The position numbers were made by a program, and so were the translations under genes. The notes under the pieces are model-generated. The model searched no databases and was not told where the DNA came from. It worked only from the letters and a program-made list of their open reading frames with translations. Shown here one piece after another: positions 40,838 to 50,531 of a DNA stretch of 64,000 bases (the first letter of the stretch is position 1; each line of letters starts with the position of its first letter). This stretch comes from Alkalicoccobacillus murimartini (GTDB lineage Bacteria > Bacillota > Bacilli > Bacillales > Bacillaceae_D): positions 1 to 64,000 of the forward strand of contig NZ_JAUSUA010000001.1 in assembly GCF_030813245.1 (NCBI RefSeq), given 5' to 3'.

Positions 40838-42010
40838 GTGAAAAAAGACGAGTATCAAGGATTCGCTGTGTCACAGGAGAATTGGTCCCTCCATCGAAAA
40901 GGTTACCAGGACCAACGACGGCATCAAGAAAAGGTTCAGGAAGCTATTAAAAGAAATTTGCCTGACTTGGTGAGTGAAGAAAGCATCGTCATGTCTAATG
41001 GAAAAGATGTGATTCGGATTCCAATCCGATCACTGGATGAATACAAAATTCGCTACAATTATGATAAGAATAAGCATGTAGGGCAAGGAAAAGGCGACAC
41101 AAAAATTGGAGATGTTGTGGCTAGAGACCCGAATGGACAGCAGCAAGCTGGACCTGGAAAAGGTCAAGGTGCGGGTGACAAAGCAGGCGAAGATTATTAC
41201 GAAGCAGAAGTATCCATTGCAGAACTACAAGAGCTATTGTTCTCAGAGCTTGAGCTACCTAATCTTCAGAAAAAAGAAGAGAATGAAATTATTCTTGAGG
41301 ACATTTCCTTTAATGATATCCGTAAAAAAGGATTGATGGGTAATGTTGATAAGCGCCGGACCATTCTATCAGCTATTAAACGAAATGCTCTTACAGGTAA
41401 ACCAGGTATAAATCCAATCTCTAATGATGATCTCCGTTTTAAAACATGGAATGAAATTACTCGTCCTGAATCAAAAGCTGTCGTTATTGCCATGATGGAT
41501 ACAAGTGGATCAATGGGCCGTTTTGAAAAATATATGGCACGAAGCTTTTTCTTTTGGATGTCTCGTTTTCTAAGAACAAAATACGAAACGGTTGACATAG
41601 AATTTATTGCACACCACACAGAAGCGAAGCAAGTGACGGAGGAAGATTTTTTCTCTAAAGGTGAAAGTGGAGGAACGATCTGCTCTTCTGCATATCTAAA
41701 AGCATTAGAGATCATTGATGCAAAATATGAGCCTAGTAAGTATAATATCTACCCCTTTCATTTTTCTGACGGTGATAATCTTACAAGCGATAACGCTCGT
41801 TGCGTGAAGTTAGTGAACCAGCTAATGAGTGTATCTAGCATGTTTGGATATGGAGAAGTCAATCAATACTCTAGACACTCTACACTGATGAGTGCGTACA
41901 AAAATATTGAGGACCCTCGCTTCCGCCACTATATACTTAAAGAACAAGGCGACGTGTATCATGCGATGAAGCAATTCTTTAAGAAAGAACAGGAAGAAGC
42001 AATCGTGTGA
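40838..42010 (+). CDS. yhbH: UPF0229/DUF444 protein YhbH
   Basis: 390 aa, close to B. subtilis Yhb[32 protein letters not shown] opens the protein; a Gly/Gln-rich linker follows (about 85-125), then a von Willebrand A-like domain with a MIDAS-type DTSGSMG in [18 protein letters not shown]. PrkA, YhbH and SpoVR genes are usually linked and needed for normal sporulation and stress responses. I use GTG 40838 after GGGAGGG because it gives the family N-terminus; the frame runs 111 bp further upstream without homology. Confidence 0.94.
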   Translation: MKKDEYQGFAVSQENWSLHRKGYQDQRRHQEKVQEAIKRNLPDLVSEESIVMSNGKDVIRIPIRSLDEYKIRYNYDKNKHVGQGKGDTKIGDVVARDPNGQQQAGPGKGQGAGDKAGEDYYEAEVSIAELQELLFSELELPNLQKKEENEIILEDISFNDIRKKGLMGNVDKRRTILSAIKRNALTGKPGINPISNDDLRFKTWNEITRPESKAVVIAMMDTSGSMGRFEKYMARSFFFWMSRFLRTKYETVDIEFIAHHTEAKQVTEEDFFSKGESGGTICSSAYLKALEIIDAKYEPSKYNIYPFHFSDGDNLTSDNARCVKLVNQLMSVSSMFGYGEVNQYSRHSTLMSAYKNIEDPRFRHYILKEQGDVYHAMKQFFKKEQEEAIV

Positions 42011-42019
42011 TAATACAGG

Positions 42020-42046
42020 AAAACCCGGCGGATGCCGGGTTTTTTT
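42020..42046 (+). terminator. yhbH terminator
   Basis: AAACCCGGC-GGAT-GCCGGGTTT followed by T-run. Confidence 0.9.
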
Positions 42047-42079
42047 AATCTAGGTTATATGGTTCAAAGAGTATGTCCT

Positions 42080-42658
42080 CTAAATAAAAAAGACAATAAA
42101 CATTATCGTACTAAAAAACAAAACCCATGTAAGTCCTAGTCCAATGAGTAGTCCTAGTATGGAGTTTCGCACAAAAGATCCTTGCAACTCTTCGGTGCTT
42201 TTTTCCTCTGTTTTCTTAAAAGAATATAGCTGTGAGACATTCATTAGAATGATAAAAATCAGAAGGATAATGAGAGAAAAGCCAACAAGAGGACCAGTCT
42301 GTAAAGATTCATTGGTTTCTTGTTCTGTAATGAAAGGGACATTCGTCCAAACTAAAATGATTCCTAAGCATATAGAAATCACTCCGCTCCCGATTCGCTG
42401 TTTATTCCATTCTGGTCCAAGCTTATCTTTGGTATATTCGGCTAATTGTCGAGACCAAGGGAAGAGATGAGTGGTTTTTTTGTACGTAAGGATATCATAA
42501 ACCCCTGTGAGGAAAACGAATAAGCCCACTCCTGCAAGTACTATTTCTAAAGGATAATATGCGATTAACAGCAAGTAGATACTTCCTAAGAATAACATCA
42601 GCACATTCCATGATATCAAGGTCTTTTTTTTGAGCTTGGTTAACGTCGCTGTGTCCAT
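42080..42658 (-). CDS. Hypothetical four-helix membrane protein
   Basis: 192 aa with four hydrophobic segments (about 17-34, 37-56, 88-104, 122-143) and a fifth at the C-terminus (168-190). Charged cytoplasmic loops lie at 57-86 and 146-165. I recognise no family and no transport motif. AGGGAG precedes ATG. Its neighbours give no operon context. Confidence 0.7.
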   Translation of the reverse strand: MDTATLTKLKKKTLISWNVLMLFLGSIYLLLIAYYPLEIVLAGVGLFVFLTGVYDILTYKKTTHLFPWSRQLAEYTKDKLGPEWNKQRIGSGVISICLGIILVWTNVPFITEQETNESLQTGPLVGFSLIILLIFIILMNVSQLYSFKKTEEKSTEELQGSFVRNSILGLLIGLGLTWVLFFSTIMFIVFFI

Positions 42659-42787
42659 GTTTTGATCTACTCCCTTCTAGTCTCTATCGTAACAAATAGT
42701 TATAAAGAAAAGGTAAAGAATGTAGGAATTTCTAGTACTGATGTCGAATTGTGAGATAAAGCCTAAGTGAAGAGAAGAGGGTATGTA

Positions 42788-44005
42788 ATGAGACTAAGAT
42801 TTTTCATCTTAGGGTTTTTCGTTGTGACTAGTGCTGGATGTGGAACACTGGCTAATCAAGAGGAGGAAAAGCCTCAAGCACCTGATCCTAGCCCAGAGGA
42901 AGTAAAGTATGAACCTGCTTCTGCGCAATCCACTTTTGGTGTAGAGCTTTTCCAAGAGGTTTATCAGAATAGCCTAGAAGAAAATATGTTGATTTCTCCT
43001 TATAGTGTTCAACTTGCGTTATTGATGACAGCCAATGGTCTTGCTGATGAGGAAAGAAAGACCCTGCTTGAGTCGCTACAACTGGGTGATCGTAACCTGG
43101 ATGAGTTAAATAGAGAGGTTCAAAAGATAACGGAGTCATTTGACAGCCTACCACACGCTGAACTAAAAACAGCTCATTCTGTTTGGCATAAAAAGGGGTT
43201 GGATGTGGAAGATGACTATCAGGAGCTATTACATACATTTTATAATGGAGAAATACGTGAGATATCAGAGTCCGAACCAGCGAAAGAGATCAATGATTGG
43301 GTGAATGATAATACAGATGGCTATATTAGTGAATTATTAGATGAAGTTCCTATGGATACTGTTGCCTATTTAATCAATGCAGTGTATTTTGATGCCAATT
43401 GGAAAGAGCCCTTTGAGGAGAACTTGACTAAACCTGGGCCCTTTCACTTACTTAATGGAGAAACAATAGAGCACCCCATGATGAATCAAACAGGTGAATT
43501 TGCTTTGTTCGAAGAGTCTACCTTTCGTGCATTAAAACTTCCATATGAAGATGATGGCTTTTCCATGGCGATTATCTTGCCAGGTGAAGATGAATTTGAA
43601 GAGGTTGCACATTCATTTAGTCCTGCCGTTTTTTGGACCGATTTGTGGAGGGATGTTGAAGTAGATGTAAGTCTGCCCACATTTACATTTTCGGCCGATT
43701 ATTCATTAGTTCCAGCATTATCTGAGCTAGGAATGGGGTCGTTGTTTAATGGTGGTCTTGATTTTTCACCAATGTTCGGATCCGGTTTTTCATACGCTAT
43801 CAATGATGTCATTCACAAGACTTTTATCAATGTAGATGAAGAAGGTACGGAGGCAGCAGCTGTAACAGCAGTAGATTTAAGAGAATCTGCAACCATGATA
43901 GAGAATAGCTTTATTGTAAATCGACCGTTTATCTTTGCGATTATAGATGAAAATACAGAAACGATCTTATTTATTGGAAGTGTGGAACGGCCCGTTCTGG
44001 AATAA
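42788..44005 (+). CDS. Surface lipoprotein serpin (serine protease inhibitor)
   Basis: 405 aa. Signal peptide with SAGC lipobox (Cys18, Ser rather than Leu at -3), an acidic linker, then a full serpin fold: ENMLISPYSVQLALLMTANG, LINAVYFDANWKEPF, FRALKLPYEDDGFSMAIILPG, INDVIHKTFINVDEEGTEAAAVTAV and VNRPFIFAIIDENTETILFIGSV. The hinge EEGTEAAAVTA, with small residues at P12-P9, marks an inhibitory serpin; counting from it puts the cleaved bond near ESATM, so P1 is probably Ser. It should trap proteases at the cell surface. Start ATG 42788 is 6 nt after AGAGGG. Confidence 0.92.
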   Translation: MRLRFFILGFFVVTSAGCGTLANQEEEKPQAPDPSPEEVKYEPASAQSTFGVELFQEVYQNSLEENMLISPYSVQLALLMTANGLADEERKTLLESLQLGDRNLDELNREVQKITESFDSLPHAELKTAHSVWHKKGLDVEDDYQELLHTFYNGEIREISESEPAKEINDWVNDNTDGYISELLDEVPMDTVAYLINAVYFDANWKEPFEENLTKPGPFHLLNGETIEHPMMNQTGEFALFEESTFRALKLPYEDDGFSMAIILPGEDEFEEVAHSFSPAVFWTDLWRDVEVDVSLPTFTFSADYSLVPALSELGMGSLFNGGLDFSPMFGSGFSYAINDVIHKTFINVDEEGTEAAAVTAVDLRESATMIENSFIVNRPFIFAIIDENTETILFIGSVERPVLE

Positions 44006-44060
44006 TAACAGAGGGTCAAACGAGTTCTTGCTTACTTATCTAATAAAACAGGAGATTATT

Positions 44061-44555
44061 ATGATAAAAATAGTCTTAACGGTGCTTCTCATCCTCTCTG
44101 CTATGGGGTTTGGATTCTGCCATATGTTAGCCAATGATACACCGCCTTATAGTAGTATGGGAAACATCGCCATTTTATTTATGATTGCTTTAATCCCTCT
44201 TTTTATTGGTGTCGTATACTGTTGGTATGTGTTAATTCAACCCACCACTCGGAAATGGCGCAAGTGGCTAATTTTTATTTTGCCGGTTCATATTTTTGTA
44301 GCAATTATTTATCAATACCGTTCATTGGATGATTATCGAGAGCTATTAGTCGAAAACTATAACACGTATGACCAAACGACGGATCAAGCCTCCACGGAAG
44401 AATATATAGAAATGATCACCCAAGGCCTAAATAGTCAAATGAACAGTCAATACTTTAACTTGAACACGTGGTTGGCTTTTGTATCGTTAACCATATGGGT
44501 GGCATTCATTTTTCGTTTATTGATACAAAAAAAGAAAAATCGAGTATGTAAATGA
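44061..44555 (+). CDS. Hypothetical membrane protein
   Basis: 164 aa. Four hydrophobic segments (about 3-20, 34-58, 69-86 and 137-155) with a polar, acidic extracytoplasmic stretch (about 90-130: SLDDYRELLVENYNTYDQTTDQASTEEY). I recognise no family. It begins 55 bp after the serpin stop with AGGAG upstream of ATG, so the two may be cotranscribed; a terminator follows. Confidence 0.7.
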   Translation: MIKIVLTVLLILSAMGFGFCHMLANDTPPYSSMGNIAILFMIALIPLFIGVVYCWYVLIQPTTRKWRKWLIFILPVHIFVAIIYQYRSLDDYRELLVENYNTYDQTTDQASTEEYIEMITQGLNSQMNSQYFNLNTWLAFVSLTIWVAFIFRLLIQKKKNRVCK

Positions 44556-44579
44556 ACTGGTCTATGAACCAGTTTTTTT
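44555..44579 (+). terminator. Terminator after the membrane protein
   Basis: AACTGGT...ACCAGTT hairpin followed by seven T. Confidence 0.8.
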
Positions 44580-44788
44580 ATTTTTAAATAGGCTTAAGTC
44601 AGAATTATATGTGTTTATTTCAATGTAATCGCATACAAAGTAATTAATCCTTTAATTCTGTGACGGAGAAGAGTATTATTGTGTAGTAGAATCAAGGTTT
44701 CCAACTAAATAGGAGTAGTCAATTGGTTGAGATCCTGATAGAATCATTAAAAAAGATCGATATAGTCGGATTTAAAAGGAGTGGTCCT

Positions 44789-45883
44789 ATGTTAACAGTT
44801 AAGGTCGGACCAGGGTATTATCAGTGCGAGCAAGGTGTACTTGAGTCATTAGAAGAGAAACTTATAGAACGCCATGTTAAAAAAGCATATGTGCTGCATG
44901 GAAATCGTTCATTAGAAGCAATCAAGCCTTTTCTACCAACATTTACTCAAATTGAGTTATTGTACGAACCATACAGTGGACATTGTACTGATGCAGAGGT
45001 ACAGAGACATCAGCAAGCTGCGTCCACATTTGGCGCAGATTGTATCATCGGTATCGGTGGTGGTACAGCTATGGATCTTGCGAAAGCATGTGCCAATGTA
45101 ATTGATAAAGAGGCGATATTGCTTCCGACACTGGCCTCAACCTGTGCGCCATGGTCCACGTTAAGTGTTATTTATAATGAGTTAGGCGAATACCTACGTT
45201 ATGATACCTTTCCTAAGGGGATAGGTATGGTACTGATTGAACCAGAAGTCCTGGCGCATTCTCCTGCTGCATACTTACGAGCTGGTATTGGTGATACCTT
45301 AGCGAAATGGTATGAGGCTGACGCATTAACACGGGACAAAACTCAATTGCGAGTACCTGTTCAATTAGCACTAGCAGCAGCTAAGACATGTAGAGATACA
45401 CTACTTGAACATGGTGTGTTGGCCCTTGATGCACTAAGCCAAAAAAAGGTAACCAACGACTTGATTCAAGTTGTGGAAACGAACATCGCAGCTGGTGGTT
45501 TAGTTGGAGGACTAGGGGATCATTATGGACGCATTGCAGCGGCACATTCCATTCATAACGGTTTAACGATATTTCCAGAAACAAAAACCAGGTTGCATGG
45601 AGAGAAAGTGGCCTATGGAATTTTGGTGCAGCTTGGACTTGAACAGAATTGGGATGAAATGAATAAACTCATTCCCTTTTTTCAAGTAATGGGTTTGCCA
45701 ATGACTTTACGTGATGTTGGTTTATCAGCACATGAACACGTAATAGAAGCTGTGGCGGCTCGAGCTTTGGCTGAAGGTGAATCGATTCATTTTATGGAAG
45801 AATCGTTTACATCGGATGATCTAAAAGAAGTCATACTAAAAATAGAAACATTACTAGGTAGTGGAGAGGACGTTTTAAGATGA
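44789..45883 (+). CDS. Iron-containing alcohol dehydrogenase-type oxidoreductase (HcxA/GldA-like)
   Basis: 364 aa of the Fe-ADH/glycerol dehydrogenase superfamily: DCIIGIGGGTAMDLAKACA is the NAD(P)-binding GGG-x-D loop, LPTLASTCAPWSTLSVIYN the next core motif, and GIGDTLAKWYEAD (Asp), AAAHSIHNGLT (His) and RLHGEKVAYG (His) carry metal ligands. E. coli HcxA/YbdH, a reducer of 2-oxo acids, is in the same group. The stop overlaps the start of metQ by 4 bp (ATGA), so it is coupled to the methionine transporter, suggesting a methionine-derived keto acid as substrate. I start at ATG 44789, 7 nt from AAGGAG. Confidence 0.85.
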   Translation: MLTVKVGPGYYQCEQGVLESLEEKLIERHVKKAYVLHGNRSLEAIKPFLPTFTQIELLYEPYSGHCTDAEVQRHQQAASTFGADCIIGIGGGTAMDLAKACANVIDKEAILLPTLASTCAPWSTLSVIYNELGEYLRYDTFPKGIGMVLIEPEVLAHSPAAYLRAGIGDTLAKWYEADALTRDKTQLRVPVQLALAAAKTCRDTLLEHGVLALDALSQKKVTNDLIQVVETNIAAGGLVGGLGDHYGRIAAAHSIHNGLTIFPETKTRLHGEKVAYGILVQLGLEQNWDEMNKLIPFFQVMGLPMTLRDVGLSAHEHVIEAVAARALAEGESIHFMEESFTSDDLKEVILKIETLLGSGEDVLR

Positions 45884-46689
45884 AAAAGATAGTAGGTTTT
45901 GGTGCAGCGGCACTTACAGCAGGGATATTAACAGCATGTGGATCTGGCGATGAATTTGGTCCACTAGCAGAAGATGAGATTTCAGTAGGTGTAACAGCAG
46001 GCCCGCATGAGCAAATCATGGAGAAAGTAAAAGAAGTGGCAGAAGATAATGGCTTAACCGTTGAATTAAGGGTATTCTCGGATTATAACGCTCCAAATAC
46101 AGCAGTAAGTGAAGGAGAATTGGACGCTAACAGTTATCAGCATAAACCATTTCTTGATAATTATAATGACGGCCAAGGGGATAGTTTAGTTGATGTAGCA
46201 ACAACGGTTAACTATCCGATGGGTATTTATTCAAATGATTTGGATAATCCTACTGAGGTTGAAGAGGGATCAAAGGTTGCCCTTCCAAATGATACAACAA
46301 ATGGAGCTCGTGCATTAATGTTGTTTGAGGATGCGGGACTGATTACTTTAGATGAGAGTGCCGGTACAAATGCATCTGTTCTAGATGTAGTGGATAATCC
46401 ATATGATTTGGAATTCTTTGAAGTGGAAGCACCTCAAATTCCAAGACAGTTAGACGAAGTTGCATTGGCTGCAATTAACACAAACTTTGCAACGGAAGCA
46501 GGGTTGGATCCAACGGAAGATTCAATTTATATTGAACCAGAAGACTCCCCATGGGTGAATACGATTGTCGTTCGTGATGAAAATAAAGATGATCCAGTTG
46601 TGCAAAAGTTAATTGATGCGTATCAATCTGATGAAGTAAAACAGTTTATTGAAGAAGAATTCCAAGGATCTGTTATCGCTTCTTGGTAA
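45880..46689 (+). CDS. metQ: Methionine ABC transporter substrate-binding lipoprotein
   Basis: 269 aa NlpA-family lipoprotein. Lipobox LTAC (Cys20), then VGVTAGPHEQIMEKVKEVA, NAPNTAVSEGELDANSYQHKPFLDNY and VALPNDTTNGARALMLFEDAGLITL, all hallmarks of MetQ. It binds L- or D-methionine outside the membrane and delivers it to MetI. The mature protein is very acidic. Translation is coupled to the upstream dehydrogenase by a 4-bp overlap. Confidence 0.94.
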   Translation: MKKIVGFGAAALTAGILTACGSGDEFGPLAEDEISVGVTAGPHEQIMEKVKEVAEDNGLTVELRVFSDYNAPNTAVSEGELDANSYQHKPFLDNYNDGQGDSLVDVATTVNYPMGIYSNDLDNPTEVEEGSKVALPNDTTNGARALMLFEDAGLITLDESAGTNASVLDVVDNPYDLEFFEVEAPQIPRQLDEVALAAINTNFATEAGLDPTEDSIYIEPEDSPWVNTIVVRDENKDDPVVQKLIDAYQSDEVKQFIEEEFQGSVIASW

Positions 46690-46713
46690 GATGGTAAGTA
46701 AAGATTAAGTAGT

Positions 46714-46737
46714 TGCCCTGCTCGCATTGAGTGGGGC
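46714..46737 (+). terminator. Intercistronic hairpin between metQ and metN
   Basis: GCCCTGCTC-GCATT-GAGTGGGGC stem (two G-T pairs) with a weak T-run. Because it lies inside the operon it probably trims expression so that metQ exceeds metN and metI. Confidence 0.55.
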
Positions 46738-46761
46738 TTTCGTTAGGAGAGGAACGACATA

Positions 46762-47784
46762 ATGATTGAGATAAAGTCAGTATCTAAAACATTCAATTCA
46801 AAAAAAGGAAAAGTTGAAGCGTTAAAGGATGTCTCCTTAACCGTAAAAAAAGGTGAAATTTTTGGTGTAGTTGGCTATAGTGGAGCTGGGAAAAGTACCC
46901 TTATTCGGGCTGTAAACCAATTAGAGCAGGTCGATAAAGGAAATGTAATCATCGATGGATCTGATCTAACAAAAATGAGCAGAACAGAGTTGCGGTCTGC
47001 GCGCAAAGGCATTGGGATGATTTTTCAAGGGTTTAACCTATTAAGAACAGCAACTGTGTATCAAAATATCGCCATCCCACTTAAACTAGCAGGAGTTCCC
47101 TCTGAAGAAATTGATGAACGTGTGAAACGATATTTACAGATCGTAGGTCTAGAAGGAAAACATGATTCATTTCCGGCACAGCTCTCTGGTGGTCAAAAAC
47201 AGCGTGTGGCCATTGCAAGAGCTCTTTCTCATGAGCCGGATGTCTTGTTAAGTGATGAGGCAACAAGCGCATTAGATCCAGAAACAACGGAATCGATTTT
47301 AAATCTTTTATTAAAAATTAATCGTGAATTTGGAATTACCATCTTGTTAATCACGCATGAGATGCATGTTATCCAAAAGATTTGTGATCAGGTCGCTGTT
47401 ATGGAAAATGGAGAAATTATTGAACAGGGTAAAGTCGTTGAGTTATTCTCTAATGCCAAGCAGCAAACGACAAAGAAGTTTATCAATAGCTTGTTCCCTG
47501 ACGATATTCCAGGAGAACTCATTCAATCCTTAAGTCAAACAGGTCCGATTGTTAGCCTTTCATTTGTTGGGCATTCGACGGGGAAACCTGCTCTATCTCT
47601 AGCATCGAAGCAGTTTGATGTTCATTCCAACATCCTTTCGGGAAACATTGTACAGTTAAAGGATGAACCATACGGACGTTTAGTCACACATTTGCAGGGA
47701 TCAGATGAAGAAACAAGCAAAACCATCGAATTCTTGCGTGCAGAAGGGGTACGTGTTGAGGAGGTAAGTAACCGTGAACTTTGA
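46762..47784 (+). CDS. metN: Methionine ABC transporter ATP-binding protein
   Basis: 340 aa. Walker A GYSGAGKST at 38-46, Q-loop in MIFQGFNLL, signature LSGGQKQ at 141-147, Walker B VLLSDEAT at 161-168 and an H-loop in LITHEMH. The C-terminal 90 residues are the NIL domain that senses intracellular methionine and shuts the transporter (trans-inhibition). Its end overlaps metI by 11 bp. Confidence 0.96.
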   Translation: MIEIKSVSKTFNSKKGKVEALKDVSLTVKKGEIFGVVGYSGAGKSTLIRAVNQLEQVDKGNVIIDGSDLTKMSRTELRSARKGIGMIFQGFNLLRTATVYQNIAIPLKLAGVPSEEIDERVKRYLQIVGLEGKHDSFPAQLSGGQKQRVAIARALSHEPDVLLSDEATSALDPETTESILNLLLKINREFGITILLITHEMHVIQKICDQVAVMENGEIIEQGKVVELFSNAKQQTTKKFINSLFPDDIPGELIQSLSQTGPIVSLSFVGHSTGKPALSLASKQFDVHSNILSGNIVQLKDEPYGRLVTHLQGSDEETSKTIEFLRAEGVRVEEVSNREL

Positions 47785-48448
47785 TATAGGAACATTTCTA
47801 AGCACGAGAGGACCTGCTATTTGGGATGCAACGCAGCAAACATTTGTGATGGTTAGCATTTCCTTTGTAGTGGCATTATTAATTGGTTTACCACTTAGTA
47901 TTATTTTGGTCTTAACTAGACCAGGTCAACCTGGTGAAAATCGATTTGTTTACCAAACGTTTAATGCCATTATTAATATCTTTAGGTCTCTTCCTTTTAT
48001 TATCTTGTTGTTTTTTATTCTACCATTTACAAGGTTTGTTATGGGCACAACAATTGGAGTTCAAGGGGTAATCGTTCCACTCGTTGTATATACAGCTCCT
48101 TATATTGCGAGGCTAATGGAATCGGCTTTACTTGAAGTGGACAAAGGTGTGCTGGAAGCTTATGAAGCCATGGGTTTTAAACGGTATCAGATCATCTGGC
48201 ATGTCATGGTACGAGAAGCGAGACCGTCAATTATTCTTGGCATGACCATTGCGATGATTGGATTAATAGGAGCAACAGCAATGGCCGGCCTAGTCGGAGC
48301 AGGTGGACTTGGTGACCTTGCCTATCGTTTCGGACATCTCCGCTATGAAGTAGATGTAATGTACGTTACCGTCATCTTATTAATTATTATCGTTCAAGGT
48401 GTCCAGTCCATTGGAAACCGTTGGGCTGCAAGAGTGAAAAAGGATTAG
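47774..48448 (+). CDS. metI: Methionine ABC transporter permease
   Basis: 224 aa with five membrane helices. The EAA loop EAYEAMGFKRYQIIWHVMVREA contacts MetN, and AGLVGAGGLGDLAYRFG is the family tail motif. GTG start preceded by GAGGAGG, overlapping metN by 11 bp. It forms the membrane channel of the MetNIQ importer. Confidence 0.95.
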   Translation: MNFDIGTFLSTRGPAIWDATQQTFVMVSISFVVALLIGLPLSIILVLTRPGQPGENRFVYQTFNAIINIFRSLPFIILLFFILPFTRFVMGTTIGVQGVIVPLVVYTAPYIARLMESALLEVDKGVLEAYEAMGFKRYQIIWHVMVREARPSIILGMTIAMIGLIGATAMAGLVGAGGLGDLAYRFGHLRYEVDVMYVTVILLIIIVQGVQSIGNRWAARVKKD

Positions 48449-48457
48449 TGAGAACAA

Positions 48458-48491
48458 CAAAAAGACAACTTCATTAGAAGTTGTCTTTTTG
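48458..48491 (+). terminator. metNIQ operon terminator
   Basis: Perfect 15-bp stem CAAAAAGACAACTTC/GAAGTTGTCTTTTTG with a 4-nt loop. Confidence 0.9.
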
Positions 48492-48560
48492 TATTAGGTT
48501 TCAATGCTGAATAAAACGCACAGCTACAGAAATGAGTAAGTAACTCAACTCTGCTTACCG

Positions 48561-48609
48561 ATTAGCTTACCAGCCAGCCCGCGGGTGCGGAGTGTATGTC
48601 CGGAGCGGC
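48561..48609. repeat. Truncated copy of the palindromic repeat element
   Basis: Reverse complement of the left end of the 36111-36224 element: GTGTATGTCCGGAGCGGC matches exactly, followed by a diverged GGGCTGGCTGGTAAGC part. Only one arm is left. Confidence 0.7.
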
Positions 48610-48682
48610 AGCCTCACTCTCGTATTTGGGTTTCATGAAAATAAAACAATTCTGTTCCAGGCACACTGTTTAATAGGGTTGC

Positions 48683-50200
48683 TTAGAAGAAACCTTGCGC
48701 ATCTTCACTATAGCTGACCAGTAGATTCTTGGTTTGCTGATAGTGATTCAACATCATTTTATGGTTCTCACGTCCAATACCAGACTGTTTGTAGCCTCCG
48801 AAGGCTGCATGTGCCGGGTATACATGATAACAATTTGTCCATACTCGTCCAGCTTGGATTTCACGTCCGAATTTGTAGGCTGTATTAATGTTTCGAGACC
48901 AAATACCAGCACCTAGCCCGTACAGTGTATCGTTTGCAATGGCTAATGCTTCATTGTCATCCTTAAACGTTGTGACTGATAGGACAGGGCCAAAGATTTC
49001 TTCTTGGAAAATACGCATCTCGTTTGTTCCTTTAAAGATTGTTGGCTCAATATAAAACCCGTTATCCATTCCATCAACTTTACGTGTCCCACCACCAATT
49101 AAGCATTCAGCACCTTCTTGTTTTCCTATTTCAAGATAGGAAGTGATCTTCTCATGCTGTTCTTGAGAAGCCTGAGCACCAATCATTGTGTTCGGATCCA
49201 ATGGATTTCCAGACGTGATTTCCTTCACTCGTTTTAATGCTCGCTCGATAAATTCATCGTAGATCGATTCATGTATTAGTGTCCGAGAAGGGCATGTACA
49301 CACTTCACCTTGGTTTAATGCAAACATTACAAACCCTTCAATGGCTTTATCAAGGAAGGCATCATCTTTGTCCATAACATCTTTAAAGAAGATATTTGGT
49401 GATTTTCCACCAAGCTCTAGTGTGACCGGAATCAGGTTTTCTGTTGCGTATTGCATAATTAACTTACCTGTAGATGTCTCGCCCGTAAATGCAATTTTTG
49501 CAATTCGTTTGTTGGAGGCGAGAGGTTTCCCAGCTTCTTCTCCAAATCCATTTACAATATTCACAACACCAGCGGGTAGTAAGTCTTCGATGAGTTCGAT
49601 CAGGACGAGGATAGAAGCTGGCGTTTGTTCAGCAGGTTTTAAAACAACGCAGTTTCCAGCCGCTAAAGCAGGAGCAAGCTTCCACACCGCCATTAATATA
49701 GGGAAATTCCATGGAATTATTTGACCAACTACACCTAGTGGCTCATGGAAATGGTAGGCAACCGTCTGCTCATCAATTTGGCTAAGCGTACCTTCCTGAG
49801 CACGAATGACCCCAGCAAAATAACGAAAGTGATCAACGGCAAGAGGAATATCTGCATTTAATGTTTCACGAACAGCCTTTCCATTATCCCATGTTTCAGC
49901 TACTGCTAATGTCTCTAGGTTTTCTTCAATTCGATCGGCAATCTTGTTAAGCAAAATGGCTCGCTCAGTCGGAGTGGTTTTTCCCCAACTACCTTTCGCA
50001 TCATGAGCTGCGTCCAGTGCCAATTCAATATCTTTAGAGGAAGATCGGGCAATCTCACAAAAAACGTCTCCAGTTACTGGTGTTACATTTTCAAAATAAC
50101 GACCATCCACAGGGGCTGTCCATTTCCCACCAATAAAATTGTCATAGCGTTCCTTAAACGTGACCACTGAATCGGTTGTTCCAGGTTGCTGATACACCAT
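48683..50200 (-). CDS. Aldehyde dehydrogenase (acetaldehyde type, ExaC/AldB-like)
   Basis: 505 aa. [23 protein letters not shown] is the NAD-binding core, ELGGKSPN has the general-base Glu, and [12 protein letters not shown] carries the nucleophile Cys. The [11 protein letters not shown] variant (rather than NAGQ-C) is typical of the acetaldehyde/AcoD-ExaC group that oxidises short aldehydes to acids. TTGGAGG precedes ATG. A likely cre box lies 63-77 bp upstream of the start. Confidence 0.9.
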   Translation of the reverse strand: MVYQQPGTTDSVVTFKERYDNFIGGKWTAPVDGRYFENVTPVTGDVFCEIARSSSKDIELALDAAHDAKGSWGKTTPTERAILLNKIADRIEENLETLAVAETWDNGKAVRETLNADIPLAVDHFRYFAGVIRAQEGTLSQIDEQTVAYHFHEPLGVVGQIIPWNFPILMAVWKLAPALAAGNCVVLKPAEQTPASILVLIELIEDLLPAGVVNIVNGFGEEAGKPLASNKRIAKIAFTGETSTGKLIMQYATENLIPVTLELGGKSPNIFFKDVMDKDDAFLDKAIEGFVMFALNQGEVCTCPSRTLIHESIYDEFIERALKRVKEITSGNPLDPNTMIGAQASQEQHEKITSYLEIGKQEGAECLIGGGTRKVDGMDNGFYIEPTIFKGTNEMRIFQEEIFGPVLSVTTFKDDNEALAIANDTLYGLGAGIWSRNINTAYKFGREIQAGRVWTNCYHVYPAHAAFGGYKQSGIGRENHKMMLNHYQQTKNLLVSYSEDAQGFF

Positions 50201-50262
50201 GAAAATCCCTCCAAAATAAGTATTTTTAGAATCCCTTTTATTGTATACCCTAGAGAGAATAT

Positions 50263-50277
50263 ATGTAAGCGCTTTAT
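50263..50277 (-). promoter_or_regulatory. Predicted CcpA (cre) site of the aldehyde dehydrogenase gene
   Basis: ATGTAAGCGCTTTAT fits the cre consensus WTGNAANCGNWNNCW with one mismatch, in the upstream region of the leftward gene. Suggests control by carbon catabolite repression. Confidence 0.6.
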
Positions 50278-50334
50278 TTGTATTGTTTAAGTGATTAGGA
50301 AAAGAAATGGTTAAATGGTGGGTGAGGTGGGTGG

Positions 50335-50454
50335 AAATCAGTGAAGAGAGCAGGAAATCTGTAGAGAGTAGTCGGTATCAGTAAAGAGAAGTAGAAATCA
50401 GTAAAGAGAGCTGCATATCAGCAAAGAGCCACAGAAATCAGTAAAGCCAGCGTG
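50335..50454. repeat. Tandem array, exact 20-bp period (AAATCAGTAAAGAGAGC)
   Basis: Six units start at 50335, 50355, 50375, 50395, 50415 and 50435, exactly 20 bp apart. Consensus AAATCAGTAAAGAGAGCWGN; units are 60-90 percent alike and there are no unique spacers. It lies between the divergent aldehyde dehydrogenase and zinc-chaperone genes. Confidence 0.85.
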
Positions 50455-50487
50455 TCCCAGAAAAGCACAAAATACGTCTCAAATTTA

Positions 50488-50510
50488 TAAATCGTAATAA
50501 TTACGCTTTA
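50488..50510 (+). promoter_or_regulatory. Zur box 1
   Basis: 23-bp palindrome with core TCGTAATAATTACG and flanks TAAA/TTTA, the Bacillus Zur consensus. It lies 44 bp upstream of box 2. Confidence 0.85.
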
Positions 50511-50531
50511 CAACCTCTCAATCTAGATGTA

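Noticed and set aside
50335-50454. CRISPR array
   Set aside because: Units are contiguous and degenerate at 20 bp with no unique spacers and no cas genes nearby.
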